NCBI GenBank assembly: GCA_017410075.1
Contig: JAFQRK010000063.1
Span: 1-62,537, forward strand
Direction of reading: 5' to 3'
Length of the DNA stretch: 62,537 bases
Source of the DNA: Oscillospiraceae bacterium
GTDB taxonomy: Bacteria > Bacillota > Clostridia > Oscillospirales > Oscillospiraceae
Positions 16,883-24,843 of the stretch are shown here, in pieces; the first letter of the stretch is position 1; every line of letters begins with the position of its first letter. The notes beneath the pieces are model-generated. The model had not been told where the DNA came from and searched no databases. It saw only the letters and a program-made list of their open reading frames with translations. The position numbers and the translations under genes were made by a program.

Positions 16883-16910
16883 GGAGTGCTGCAACTGCAG
16901 CACTCCCTTT
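16883..16910 (-). terminator. Intrinsic terminator of gdhA
   Basis: GGAGTGCTGCA and TGCAGCACTCC form an 11-bp perfect stem. On the minus strand it is followed by TTTTTGTC. It lies 14 bases past the gdhA stop. Confidence 0.85.
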
Positions 16911-16923
16911 TCTTATGTATATT

Positions 16924-18267
16924 TTACACGATACCCTGAGCCATCATAGCGTCAGCAACCTTCTGGAAGCCTGCGATGTTTGCACCGGCAACCAGGTCAC
17001 CCTCCATGCCGTACTCCTTGGCAGCATTGTAGGAGTTCCAGTAGATGTTCTTCATGATCTGCTTCAGCTTGTCGTCCACTTCCTCAGCAGTCCAGCTGTA
17101 GCGCATGGAGTTCTGGCTCATTTCCAGACCGGAAACGGAAACGCCGCCGGCGTTAACAGCCTTGGAAGGCGCAACGACCACGCCAGCCTTCTTCAAATAA
17201 GCCATTGCGTCGTTGGTAGTGGGCATATTTGCCACTTCCACATAGTACTTGGTGCCGTTGGCGACGATCTGCTCTGCCTCTGCCATCTTGACCTCGTTCT
17301 GGGTCGCGCAGGGCATCAGCACATCTGCCTTAACGCCCCAGGGCTTCTGGCCGGCATAGAAGGGAACGCCGAACTTATCCGCGTAATCCTGCACCTTGTC
17401 GCGGCCGGATGCGCGCATTTCCAGCATATAGTTGATCTTTTCCTCGGTGTTGATGCCGTCCTCATCGTAGACATAGCCGTCGGGGCCGGAGATGGTCAGC
17501 ACCTTGCCGCCCAGCTCTGCGATCTTCTTAACCGTGCCCCAGGCAACATTGCCGAAGCCGGAAACCACAAAGGTCTTGCCCTTGATGGTGTCGCCAAAGG
17601 ACTTGAGCATCTCATCGACATAGTAAACAGCGCCGAAGCCAGTAGCCTCGGGACGGATCAGGCTGCCGCCAAAGGAAATGCCCTTGCCGGTGAGCACGCC
17701 TTCATAGGTGTTCGTCAGCCGCTTGTACTGGCCGAACAGATAGCCGACCTCACGGGCGCCCACGCCGATATCGCCGGCAGGAACATCAATATCCGCGCCT
17801 ACATACTTATACAGTTCGCTCATAAAGGCCTGGCAGAAGCGCATAACCTCACGGTCAGACTTGCCTCTGGGATCAAAGTCAGAGCCGCCCTTGCCGCCGC
17901 CCATGGGCAGGCTGGTCAGGGAGTTCTTAAAGGTCTGCTCGAAGCCCAGGAACTTCATAATAGACATATTGACGCTGGGATGGAAACGCAGACCGCCCTT
18001 GTAGGGGCCGATAGCGTTGTTAAACTGTACACGGTAGCCGTAGTTGACCTGCGCCTGACCCTGATCGTCCACCCAGGAGACCCGGAACTGGATCGCGCGG
18101 TCGGGAGCGGTCATACGCTCCAGGATCGCATTGCGGCGATAGGCTTCCTCATTGCGCTCGATAACGGGGCGCAGAGAACCCAAAACCTCCTCCACAGTTT
18201 GGTGGAACTCCTCCTGACCGGGATTCTGCTCGATTACTTTCTGGATAATTTCATCAACATAGCTCAT
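16924..18267 (-). CDS. gdhA: NADP-type glutamate dehydrogenase, hexameric family
   Basis: A 447-residue cytoplasmic enzyme that makes glutamate from 2-oxoglutarate and ammonia. The catalytic-domain blocks are all present: YKGGLRFHPSVN, KNSLTSLPMGGGKGG with the active-site lysine, PAGDIGVGAREVGYLFGQYKR, and GxGN-type dinucleotide site VSGFGNVAWGT. The length and the RFHPSVN block place it in the about 450-residue hexameric family that usually prefers NADPH. A TTGCAT-17-TAGAAT promoter lies upstream and a strong hairpin terminator downstream, so it is probably transcribed alone. Confidence 0.94.
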   Translation of the reverse strand: MSYVDEIIQKVIEQNPGQEEFHQTVEEVLGSLRPVIERNEEAYRRNAILERMTAPDRAIQFRVSWVDDQGQAQVNYGYRVQFNNAIGPYKGGLRFHPSVNMSIMKFLGFEQTFKNSLTSLPMGGGKGGSDFDPRGKSDREVMRFCQAFMSELYKYVGADIDVPAGDIGVGAREVGYLFGQYKRLTNTYEGVLTGKGISFGGSLIRPEATGFGAVYYVDEMLKSFGDTIKGKTFVVSGFGNVAWGTVKKIAELGGKVLTISGPDGYVYDEDGINTEEKINYMLEMRASGRDKVQDYADKFGVPFYAGQKPWGVKADVLMPCATQNEVKMAEAEQIVANGTKYYVEVANMPTTNDAMAYLKKAGVVVAPSKAVNAGGVSVSGLEMSQNSMRYSWTAEEVDDKLKQIMKNIYWNSYNAAKEYGMEGDLVAGANIAGFQKVADAMMAQGIV

Positions 18268-18298
18268 GGTAGGGCACCTCTTTTCTCAGAATGCCCTA

Positions 18299-18327
18299 AT
18301 TCTACCAGATATGGATGGAGAATGCAA
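18299..18327 (-). promoter_or_regulatory. Sigma-A type promoter of gdhA
   Basis: On the minus strand TTGCAT (18327-18322) and TAGAAT (18304-18299) are separated by 17 bases, 32 bases before the gdhA start. Confidence 0.7.
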
Positions 18328-18384
18328 CACCTTTTTGCAATTTTCGAGCTTGTCTCTTGCATTTTCTTGCAATCTGTACGAAAA

Positions 18385-18421
18385 ATGCGCCTGAGGGTGA
18401 CCAATTTTTGCCACCCTCAGG
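18385..18421 (-). terminator. Intrinsic terminator of the tldD-pmbA operon
   Basis: CCTGAGGGTG and CACCCTCAGG form a 10-bp stem with a 12-base loop; on the minus strand it is followed by CGCATTTTT. Confidence 0.8.
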
Positions 18422-18431
18422 CTTCATTCAT

Positions 18432-19769
18432 TCATTTTCCTGCAATACTCAGGCCCTCAACCAGTACGCTGGGGGAGCCAAAATGCGCCATTCCCGGCAA
18501 CTCCAGATTGGAAGCCACCGCCGTTATATTTTGCAGCAGTTCGTAGAAATTGCCAGCCACGGTAAAGGACTTCACCGCGGTGGTCCTCCGGCCGTTTTCG
18601 ATCATAAATCCGGCGCTCTGCAAAGAGAAGTCACCGCTGACCGCATTGGCGCCTGCGTGCAGACCGCCCAGACTGTTGATATACACGCCGTTGCCTGCCT
18701 TTTGCAGCAGCTGTTCCTCCGTCAGCTCACCTGCAGCCAGATACAGCGTAAAGGGGCTGATGCCCACGGCGCCGGCATAGCCGGCCTTGGATGCATTTCC
18801 TGTGGTCTTTCTTCCGTCTACCGCAGCAGTCTTCAGGTTATACAGCAGCGTTTTGAACACGCCGTTTTCGATCAGGTTTTTCTTATAAGTGGGCGAGCCC
18901 TCTGCATCAAAGTTTCTCGGCATCGGTGCATCCGGATGGAAGGGATCATCCACCAGCGTCACCGCATCCGACGCGATCTTCTCTCCCTCTTTTCCCGCCA
19001 GCTTGCTCAGACCCTTCTGGGCCGCTCTGGAGGAGAACACAGAAGCGTAGGTCTGCAGCAGATCGCTCATAGCCTCGGGGCTGAACACCACGGGATACTG
19101 CCCCGTCGGTGCAACCTCACCGCCCAGCTTGGCGATTGCGCTGCGGACGGCTTCCGCCGCCAGCTTATCTGCATCAATGGCATCAAATTGCGCCAGCTTG
19201 ATCTGATAATCGTTGGCCATTTCCTGACCGTCGGTCACCACCGCCACGACCACCAGCCCGGTCAGATCGGTCTTGCTGTGCAGATCCAGACCCTTGGAGT
19301 TATAGATGGCGATCTCGCAGCTTTCGGCGACGCCCTGGGTCTGGCAGCCGTCAATAACGGCAGGATCCGCGGCATACAGCTTCTCCTGGGTGGCCAAAAC
19401 CTTGTTGATCATCTCCTCGGTAGTGGGCATTGCGCCTTTCTTTTCTTCCAGGGGTATATATGTCTGTCCGCCTTCGCAAAGGAACACCTGCTCCTCCGAC
19501 TCCAGAACGGTGGCATTCTCCGCCGCCTTTTCCACGATCCGCTCTGCCTGCTGTGCAGTCAAGGCTTCGGTGGATGCATAGCCCATCTTGCCGTCTACAA
19601 TGCAGCGCAGGCACACGCCGCCCTCTGTTGCACCGGTAAACTGGTTGATCTCGTGCTGGAACGCGCTGACAGAGGTGGATGCCGCGCTTTGGTAATAGAG
19701 CTCATATTCTTCGATGCCCAGCTGCGCACACTTTTCAATCACGATCTGCTTAAATCCGTTAAAATCCAT
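18432..19769 (-). CDS. pmbA: TldD/PmbA family protein, non-metal partner (PmbA/TldE)
   Basis: A 445-residue protein of the TldD/TldE family. It lacks the HExxxH zinc motif found in its upstream neighbour, so it is the PmbA (TldE) subunit of the heterodimeric protease that degrades or matures small peptides such as microcins and antitoxins in E. coli. Family blocks are visible at LDLHSKTDLTGLVVVAVVTDGQEM, GKKTTGNASK-like GRKTTGNASKAGY, and GVYINSLGGLHAGANAVSGDFSLQSAGFMIENG. It lies 12 nt after tldD on the same strand. The physiological substrate in this organism is unknown. Confidence 0.9.
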   Translation of the reverse strand: MDFNGFKQIVIEKCAQLGIEEYELYYQSAASTSVSAFQHEINQFTGATEGGVCLRCIVDGKMGYASTEALTAQQAERIVEKAAENATVLESEEQVFLCEGGQTYIPLEEKKGAMPTTEEMINKVLATQEKLYAADPAVIDGCQTQGVAESCEIAIYNSKGLDLHSKTDLTGLVVVAVVTDGQEMANDYQIKLAQFDAIDADKLAAEAVRSAIAKLGGEVAPTGQYPVVFSPEAMSDLLQTYASVFSSRAAQKGLSKLAGKEGEKIASDAVTLVDDPFHPDAPMPRNFDAEGSPTYKKNLIENGVFKTLLYNLKTAAVDGRKTTGNASKAGYAGAVGISPFTLYLAAGELTEEQLLQKAGNGVYINSLGGLHAGANAVSGDFSLQSAGFMIENGRRTTAVKSFTVAGNFYELLQNITAVASNLELPGMAHFGSPSVLVEGLSIAGK

Positions 19770-19781
19770 ATCTTCCCCTCC

Positions 19782-21161
19782 TTATCTGCCGCCCACGGTG
19801 ATGGACGACACCCGGATCATGGGCTGACCCACATTGGTAGGCACGCTGCCGCTGGAGGATCCGCACATACCCTGACCCATATCCAGCTGCGTACCGACCA
19901 TATCAATATTGCGAAGGATCTCAGAGCCCTTACCCACAAGGCTTGCACCTCTGACCGGCTCGCAGATCTTGCCGTTTCGGATCAAATAACCCTCATTGAC
20001 CGCAAAATTGAACTCACCGGTTACGGGATTGACAGAGCCGCCGCCCATTTCCTTTGCATAAAGGCCGTACTCGATGGAGGCAATGATATCCTCATTTCTG
20101 TCTGTACCGGGCGCAATATAGGTGTTGGTCATTCGGGAGGTGGGCGTATAGGCATAGCTTTCCCGGCGGGCATTGCCGGTGGATACCATTCCCATCCGAC
20201 GGCCGTTGAATTTGTCTATCATATAGGATTTCAGCACGCCGTTTTCGATCAGCACATTTTTCCGGGAAGGCGTGCCCTCGTCGTCGATATTGATGGAGCC
20301 CCAGGCGTTGGGGATGGTGCCGTCATCAATGGCAGTAACCTTTTCGTTGGCGATCTGCTGACCCAGCTTGCCGGCAAACTGGCTGCGCCCGTAGGCCACG
20401 GAGGACGCCTCCAGAGAATGGCCGCAGGCCTCGTGGAAGATAACACCGCCGAAGCCGTTGTCAATAGCCACCGGCATCACACCTGCGGGGCAATAGCCTG
20501 CACCGGCCATCGTGACCGCCTGTCTGGCGGCGTGGATGCCCACTTCCCTGGGATCCACGGTTTCAAACATCTCCAGTCCCATTCTGCAGCCGGGATTGCA
20601 GGAACCGGTCTGGGTCTCGCCGTTTATCTCCGCCACCGCAGAAAGCGATATCCAGGTGCGGATCTGGCGATCCTGGGTGTATAGTTCCTCTGTGTTGGCG
20701 ACGAGGATATTGTGATCCACATCCAGCAAATTGCCGGTAACCTGGGTAATGGCATTGCTGTACTCTCTGGCGGCAAAATAGCCTGCCTTCAGGATCTCCA
20801 CCTTTTCCTTGCTTCCCACGGAGCCGGGTACCGTTCTGATGGGATGAATATCCCCGAAAATGCGCTCTCTGAGCACGATATCCATAGCTGCAGAGCCCTG
20901 ACCCAGCGCCTCTGCCGCCTGCTCTGCACAACGCAGAAGGCCGGCTTCTGAGGTGTCCACTGTGGAAGCCATAACGCTGCGCATACCCTTGTATACACGA
21001 ACGGCAGCGCCGGCGATCACCGCATCGCTGATGGAATCCACCTTGTCAGCGATCATCGCAATATTGTATTTTGTGGTATTCTCGGCAAAAATTTCCGCAT
21101 AGTCGCCGCCGGTGGAAACGGCTTTTTGCAGCACTTTTTTACAAATCTCTCTGGAAATCAA
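19782..21161 (-). CDS. tldD: TldD family metalloprotease subunit
   Basis: A 459-residue protease subunit with the TldD zinc motif HEACGHSLEA near residue 240 (HExxxH) and the following GRSQFAGKLGQQIANEKVTAIDDGT block. Together with PmbA it should form a cage in which small unfolded peptides are cut. The C-terminal SLVGKGSEILRNIDMVG and MCGSSSGSVPTNVGQPMIRVSSITVGGR blocks are typical of the family. It is the first gene of a two-gene operon. It is convergent with nothing upstream: a 146-base gap separates it from the divergent sortase gene. Confidence 0.92.
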   Translation of the reverse strand: MISREICKKVLQKAVSTGGDYAEIFAENTTKYNIAMIADKVDSISDAVIAGAAVRVYKGMRSVMASTVDTSEAGLLRCAEQAAEALGQGSAAMDIVLRERIFGDIHPIRTVPGSVGSKEKVEILKAGYFAAREYSNAITQVTGNLLDVDHNILVANTEELYTQDRQIRTWISLSAVAEINGETQTGSCNPGCRMGLEMFETVDPREVGIHAARQAVTMAGAGYCPAGVMPVAIDNGFGGVIFHEACGHSLEASSVAYGRSQFAGKLGQQIANEKVTAIDDGTIPNAWGSINIDDEGTPSRKNVLIENGVLKSYMIDKFNGRRMGMVSTGNARRESYAYTPTSRMTNTYIAPGTDRNEDIIASIEYGLYAKEMGGGSVNPVTGEFNFAVNEGYLIRNGKICEPVRGASLVGKGSEILRNIDMVGTQLDMGQGMCGSSSGSVPTNVGQPMIRVSSITVGGR

Positions 21162-21250
21162 ACGGTTTTCCCCCTTTGGTTGTGTTCATAGCTTCAGTTT
21201 ATCAAAACTTCTCCCGGATTGCAACGGGTCATATAAAATTTACAAATCTC

Positions 21251-21278
21251 TTTACTTTTGTTCAAAATCTGTTATTAT
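21251..21278 (+). promoter_or_regulatory. Possible promoter of the sortase gene
   Basis: TTTACT (21251-21256) and TATTAT (21273-21278) are 16 bases apart, with AAGGAGGA and the ATG following closely. It is a moderate match only. Confidence 0.5.
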
Positions 21279-21307
21279 TATCTATGCATAGCAAGGAGGA
21301 TCGTCCT

Positions 21308-22159
21308 ATGAACATATTTAAGAATCTCAAGGAAAAAATGAAGCAGCCCAAAACAAAGCGGACGCTTTATTTCACCCTTTTTGGAATTTTTTGCGCTGTT
21401 TTTATCGTCAGCGCCATTTTCATTGCGGATTATTTCATTGAGTCTGCAAAGCAAAAGAAACGCTATAACGAGCTGTCCGGCAATAAAAATGAGGTCCAGC
21501 AGATCATCGACAATGCTCCCACCACCCCCGGCGGTGATCTGGATCCCGAAGGTGACTATCCCTTTGATCTGGAATCTCCCATTTTGCCGGAATATCAGGA
21601 CGCCTACGCACAGAACAACGATCTGGTTGGCTGGATCCGCATTGACGGCACGGTTATTGACTACCCCGTTATGCAGCATCTGGAGGAAAAGGATTACTAC
21701 TTGGAGCGCAATTTTGATGAGGAATACAGCAAGCACGGCTGCATCTATGTCCGGGAGCAGTGCCATGTGTTCGATCCTCTGACCTCTGACAATATCGTCA
21801 TCTATGGCCACTATAAGCAGGACGGCTCCATGTTCCACGATCTGCACGGCTACTACAAAGAATCATTCTGGAAAGAGCATCAGTTCATCGAGTTCGACAC
21901 CATTTATGCACACCACACCTATCAGATCATCGGTGCGTTCAAGACCAATGTTTCTTCCAGCGACTTTTTCCCCTACCATCGCTTCAACGATGCGCAAAGT
22001 GAAGAGGAGTTTAACGATTTCATCAGCACCGTCAAAAGCCTGAGCTTTTACGACACCGGCGTCACTGCCGAGTATGGCGATAAGCTGATCACCCTCTCCA
22101 CCTGCGAGTATACCCTCAGCAACGGTCGTCTTGTGGTGGTGGCCAAGCGGGTTTCCTAA
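21308..22159 (+). CDS. srtB: Class B sortase
   Basis: A 283-residue membrane-anchored transpeptidase that links substrate proteins to the cell wall. The N-terminus has a basic patch and one membrane anchor (about 20-45), then an extracellular catalytic domain with VIYGHY (His168), TLSTCEYT (Cys266) and SNGRLVVVAKR (Arg274), the full catalytic set. The domain blocks NDLVGWIRIDGTVIDYPVMQ and YLERNFDEEYSKHGCIY are typical of class B. No LPxTG or NPQTN-type substrate gene lies next to it, so the targets must be elsewhere in the genome. The start codon is preceded by AAGGAGGA. Confidence 0.92.
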   Translation: MNIFKNLKEKMKQPKTKRTLYFTLFGIFCAVFIVSAIFIADYFIESAKQKKRYNELSGNKNEVQQIIDNAPTTPGGDLDPEGDYPFDLESPILPEYQDAYAQNNDLVGWIRIDGTVIDYPVMQHLEEKDYYLERNFDEEYSKHGCIYVREQCHVFDPLTSDNIVIYGHYKQDGSMFHDLHGYYKESFWKEHQFIEFDTIYAHHTYQIIGAFKTNVSSSDFFPYHRFNDAQSEEEFNDFISTVKSLSFYDTGVTAEYGDKLITLSTCEYTLSNGRLVVVAKRVS

Positions 22160-22164
22160 ACACC

Positions 22165-22196
22165 AAAAAGGCTCCCTTTGTTACAGGGAGCCTTTT
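22165..22196 (+). terminator. Intrinsic terminator of srtB
   Basis: AAAAGGCTCCCT and AGGGAGCCTTTT form a 12-bp stem with a 7-base loop and a T run. Confidence 0.88.
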
Positions 22197-22216
22197 ATGC
22201 ACAAGGAGGTAATGCT

Positions 22217-22765
22217 ATGCCCCTGTCTCACCTTAGAAAACTGATATTCACGGCTGTGTGCGCAGCGCTGTGCATTGCGTTGCCTGTCGCTTTCCACGCA
22301 GTCCCCAATGCCGGTAATATTTTTCTGCCGCTGCACATTCCCGTGCTGCTGTGCGGGCTGATCTGCGGCATTCCCTACGGTCTGGCCTGCGGTCTTATGG
22401 GGCCGGTGCTGTCCTTCCTCTGCTCCGGTATGCCGCCGGCGGCAGCACTTCCCTCCATGACAGTGGAATGTGCCGTCTACGGCCTGGTTATGGGCTTGAT
22501 GATGCGCCTTCTCCGCACCAGATCCGCTGTTGCCGATGTGTATATCAGCGTGATCACCGCAATGCTGGCAGGCCGCATTCTGGCAGGCATTGCCAACGCC
22601 CTGATCTTCACTCCCGGTATATCTGCATTGGCCTGGGTGGCCTCTGCGCTGGTCACCGGTATTCCGGGCATTTGCATCCAGCTGGTGGTGATACCTGCGG
22701 TGTTTTTTGCATTGACCCGCGCCAGACTGATCCCCCGGCGATATTGTCAGGAAGTGTCACCGTAA
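22217..22765 (+). CDS. ECF transporter S component, substrate unknown
   Basis: A 182-residue protein with six hydrophobic segments and the look of vitamin-uptake S components (PF12822-like): LPLHIPVLLCGLICGIPYGLACGLMGPVLSF followed by MTVECAVYGLVMGLMMRLL. S components bind a vitamin or metal and dock on a shared energising module (EcfT plus two ATPases), which is not in this window. I see no riboswitch between the srtB terminator and this gene that could name the substrate. The ATG at 22217 has AAGGAGG 7 bases before it; an upstream extension would run through the terminator. Confidence 0.75.
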   Translation: MPLSHLRKLIFTAVCAALCIALPVAFHAVPNAGNIFLPLHIPVLLCGLICGIPYGLACGLMGPVLSFLCSGMPPAAALPSMTVECAVYGLVMGLMMRLLRTRSAVADVYISVITAMLAGRILAGIANALIFTPGISALAWVASALVTGIPGICIQLVVIPAVFFALTRARLIPRRYCQEVSP

Positions 22766-22768
22766 CAG

Positions 22769-22797
22769 TTGACATTTTTATACAGCTGGATTATAAT
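22769..22797 (+). promoter_or_regulatory. Consensus sigma-A promoter of the aldolase gene
   Basis: TTGACA (22769-22774) and TATAAT (22792-22797) with exactly 17 bases between them, a full consensus match. It begins 3 bases after the stop codon of the ECF gene, so the aldolase is its own unit and is probably strongly expressed. Confidence 0.9.
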
Positions 22798-22837
22798 GGG
22801 ATTCGCAAAATCCAAACAAAAAAAGGAGTAATCTGCT

Positions 22838-23617
22838 ATGAAAATGCGCCGCAGCCGCACGCTGGAACTCCTGCGTGCCGGAAAGATCGTAATGTCTATG
22901 AAGCTCAACACCATGGACGCCCGCGTAACAGAGATGGCAGCTATGGCTGGCTTCCCCTGCATCTGGGTGGATATGGAGCATACCCCCAATGACTATGCCG
23001 TAACCGAGAATCAGATCCGTGCCGGCAAGTGCTATGACACCGATGTTCTGGTCCGCGTGCCCAGAGGCTCTTACAGCGACTATATCCGTCCTCTGGAGCT
23101 GGATGCTTCCGGCATTATGGTTCCTCACATTATGTCCGTTGAGGATGCAAAGCGCGTTGTACATATGACCCGTTACCATCCCATTGGCCGTCGTCCTCTG
23201 GACGGTGGCAACGCCGACGGCAAGTACGGCAATGTGGAAAACTACACCACCGCCGCCAACGAAAACCGCTTTATCATCTTCCAGATCGAAGATCCCGAGG
23301 CAATGGAGCAGATCGAGGAGATCGCGCAGGTTCCCGGCTATGATATGCTGTTCTTCGGACCCGGCGACTTCTCCCACAGTATCGGCCATCCCGGTCAGTG
23401 CGATCATCCTGAGGTTCAGGCCGGCTATCGCAAGGTTGCCGAGGTTGCCAGAAAGTACGGCAAGTTTGCCGGCACCGTTGCCGATCCCTGGGAAGTTCCC
23501 GACCTGCTGAAGATGGGCTATCAGTTCCTGAATCTGGGCGCTGATGTGGAGGCTCTGAACACCTACTTCCAGAAGACTGCCAAGTTCGCTCTGGAATCCG
23601 GTGCCAACCAGCTGTAA
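22838..23617 (+). CDS. HpcH/HpaI family aldolase
   Basis: A 259-residue class II pyruvate aldolase of the HpcH/HpaI family (related to 2-keto-3-deoxy sugar acid and 4-hydroxy-2-oxoheptanedioate aldolases). It cleaves a 2-oxo-4-hydroxy acid into pyruvate or a related keto acid plus an aldehyde. The TIM-barrel landmarks are FPCIWVDMEHTPNDY, GIMVPHIMSVEDAKRVV, RRPLDGGNADGKYG, the metal-site glutamate in FQIEDPEA, and the metal-site aspartate in FFGPGDFSHSIG. It has a full-consensus promoter, AAGGAG before the ATG and its own terminator, and codon use suggests high expression. The true substrate is not given by the context. Confidence 0.88.
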   Translation: MKMRRSRTLELLRAGKIVMSMKLNTMDARVTEMAAMAGFPCIWVDMEHTPNDYAVTENQIRAGKCYDTDVLVRVPRGSYSDYIRPLELDASGIMVPHIMSVEDAKRVVHMTRYHPIGRRPLDGGNADGKYGNVENYTTAANENRFIIFQIEDPEAMEQIEEIAQVPGYDMLFFGPGDFSHSIGHPGQCDHPEVQAGYRKVAEVARKYGKFAGTVADPWEVPDLLKMGYQFLNLGADVEALNTYFQKTAKFALESGANQL

Positions 23618-23630
23618 TTTAAAATATGTA

Positions 23631-23663
23631 AGCCGCATTTGCAAAAGCAAATGCGGCTTTTTC
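23631..23663 (+). terminator. Intrinsic terminator of the aldolase gene
   Basis: AGCCGCATTTGC-AAAA-GCAAATGCGGCT, a perfect 12-bp stem followed by TTTTT. Confidence 0.92.
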
Positions 23664-23667
23664 TGTC

Positions 23668-23785
23668 TTGCCTCTCCCTCTGGGAGAGGTGCCCAGTGCG
23701 CACACTGGGCGGAGAGGGTGCCTTATTAGCCCTCTCAGTCAAAAATCAAAGATTTTTGCCAGCTCTCCCAAAGGGAGAGCCAAGT
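23668..23785. repeat. Dispersed multi-hairpin repeat, copy 3
   Basis: A good example of the family. In order it has CTTGCCTCTCCCTCTGGGAGAGG, a GCCCAGTGCGCACACTGGGC hairpin, GGAGAGGG paired with CCCTCTCA, the AAAAATCAAAGATTTTT hairpin, and GCTCTCCCAAAGGGAGAGC ending in CAAG. Confidence 0.85.
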
Positions 23786-23818
23786 AGGACAGAAAAGCCA
23801 TTCTTATTCACAAAAAAT

Positions 23819-23841
23819 AACACCGCCGGATTGGCGGTGTT
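23819..23841 (-). terminator. Intrinsic terminator of tRNA-Asp
   Basis: AACACCGCC and GGCGGTGTT form a 9-bp stem; on the minus strand it is followed by ATTTTTTG. Confidence 0.85.
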
Positions 23842-23845
23842 GTTT

Positions 23846-23922
23846 TGGCGACCCCGAACGGACTCGAACCGTCGACCTCCAGCGTGACAGGCTGGCGTGC
23901 TAACCGACTGCACCACAGGGCC
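23846..23922 (-). tRNA. tRNA-Asp (GTC)
   Basis: A 77-base cloverleaf including an encoded CCA end. The acceptor stem pairs GGCCCTG with CGGGGTC, the anticodon arm is CCAGC-CTGTCAC-GCTGG with anticodon GTC, and the T loop is GTTCGAGTC. A sigma-A promoter lies upstream and a terminator downstream. Confidence 0.97.
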
Positions 23923-23943
23923 ATATTGTGTGGAACGGTTTGG

Positions 23944-23972
23944 ATTATAGCAGAAAATTTGCGGTTTGTAAA
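23944..23972 (-). promoter_or_regulatory. Promoter of tRNA-Asp
   Basis: On the minus strand TTTACA (23972-23967) and TATAAT (23949-23944), spacing 17. Confidence 0.85.
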
Positions 23973-24028
23973 GACCTATTTTAAAAATAATTCGAAAATC
24001 AGGTGTGCCATTATTCGACAGAAAGGGG

Positions 24029-24057
24029 TTGCTTTTTCCGCCGCCCTTTGCTATAAT
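24029..24057 (+). promoter_or_regulatory. Promoter of tRNA-Gly (CCC)
   Basis: TTGCTT (24029-24034) and TATAAT (24052-24057), spacing 17, 10 bases before the tRNA. Confidence 0.8.
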
Positions 24058-24067
24058 ACCCACACTT

Positions 24068-24141
24068 GCAGGGTTCGTATATCGGTAATACAACGGCTTC
24101 CCAAGCCGTGAAGGCGGGTTCGACTCCCGTACCCTGCTCCA
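24068..24141 (+). tRNA. tRNA-Gly (CCC)
   Basis: A 74-base cloverleaf with an encoded CCA end. The acceptor stem pairs GCAGGGT with ACCCTGC, the anticodon arm is ACGGC-TTCCCAA-GCCGT with anticodon CCC, and the T loop is GTTCGACTC. Base 73 is T as usual for bacterial tRNA-Gly. A second glycine tRNA (TCC) is at the window's right edge. Confidence 0.96.
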
Positions 24142-24143
24142 AA

Positions 24144-24175
24144 AAAAGACAGCTTCTTTCGAAGCTGTCTTTTTT
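24144..24175. terminator. Bidirectional terminator between tRNA-Gly and ktrA
   Basis: AAAAGACAGCTTC and GAAGCTGTCTTTT form a 13-bp stem with A and T flanks on both sides, serving both converging units. Confidence 0.9.
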
Positions 24176-24180
24176 CTTAT

Positions 24181-24831
24181 TCACTTCAGCTTTGCCAGCT
24201 TTTTCATGTCCGCAATGACGATCAGCTTCATATCCGCTGTCAGCGGCTGCTGGGGATTGACATCCGTCTGCAAAATGCCGGCATTGCGCACAGCCACGAT
24301 GTTCATTCCGTATTTGCGCCGCAGATCCAGCTGGATCAGATTCTTTCCGATCCAATCCGCCTGCACATCCAGCTCCACCATGGAAACGCCCTTGCTGAGC
24401 TCCATCATATCCACAAAGCCGGAGCTGAGCAGATTCTTCGCCAGCCGGATACCGGATTCATTCTCCGGGAAGACCACCTTGTCCGCGCCCAGACGGGTAT
24501 AGATCTTGCTCTGGGTCTCATTGCCGCTCTTGACGATGACATTCTTGACGCCGGCCTCTTTGCACAGCGTAATGGCCATAACGGTAGCCTCCAGATTGCT
24601 GGCCATTGCGATGACTACCGTGTCCACATCCCCGATGCCCAGCTGATAGAACACCTCCGGGTCGGTGATATTGGCGCACTTGCAATAGGGCAGCTCCAGC
24701 GCCGCCTGATTGACGATATTCTGATTGGTGTCCACCGCCAGCACCTCAGCGCCGCTGTCAGTCAGCTCCTTGGCCACAGCTTTGCCGTACCGGCCCAGAC
24801 CCAAAACTGCATATGTCTTATGAATGCTCAT
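24181..24831 (-). CDS. ktrA: Potassium uptake regulatory subunit KtrA (RCK domain)
   Basis: A 216-residue cytoplasmic protein with an N-terminal nucleotide-binding RCK/TrkA-N domain (AVLGLGRYGKAVAKEL, then VDTNQN ending strand 2) and a C-terminal TrkA-C domain (about 135-216). It forms the ring that gates the K+ channel subunit KtrB in response to ATP/ADP or NAD(H). The ktrB gene ends 12 nt upstream on the same strand, so the pair is one transport system. The ATG follows AGGAGGA. Confidence 0.92.
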   Translation of the reverse strand: MSIHKTYAVLGLGRYGKAVAKELTDSGAEVLAVDTNQNIVNQAALELPYCKCANITDPEVFYQLGIGDVDTVVIAMASNLEATVMAITLCKEAGVKNVIVKSGNETQSKIYTRLGADKVVFPENESGIRLAKNLLSSGFVDMMELSKGVSMVELDVQADWIGKNLIQLDLRRKYGMNIVAVRNAGILQTDVNPQQPLTADMKLIVIADMKKLAKLK

Positions 24832-24843
24832 ATTGCTTCCTCC

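Noticed and set aside
18315-20684. 789-codon open frame opposite pmbA and tldD
   Set aside because: It is antisense to two full-length conserved genes and overlaps their terminator.
21071-21307. N-terminal extension of the sortase to 21071
   Set aside because: It overlaps the start of tldD and the likely promoter. The ATG at 21308 has an ideal ribosome site and begins a normal sortase N-terminus.
22160-22216. Riboswitch before the ECF S component gene
   Set aside because: The 57 bases are filled by the srtB terminator and a ribosome binding site, leaving no room for an aptamer.
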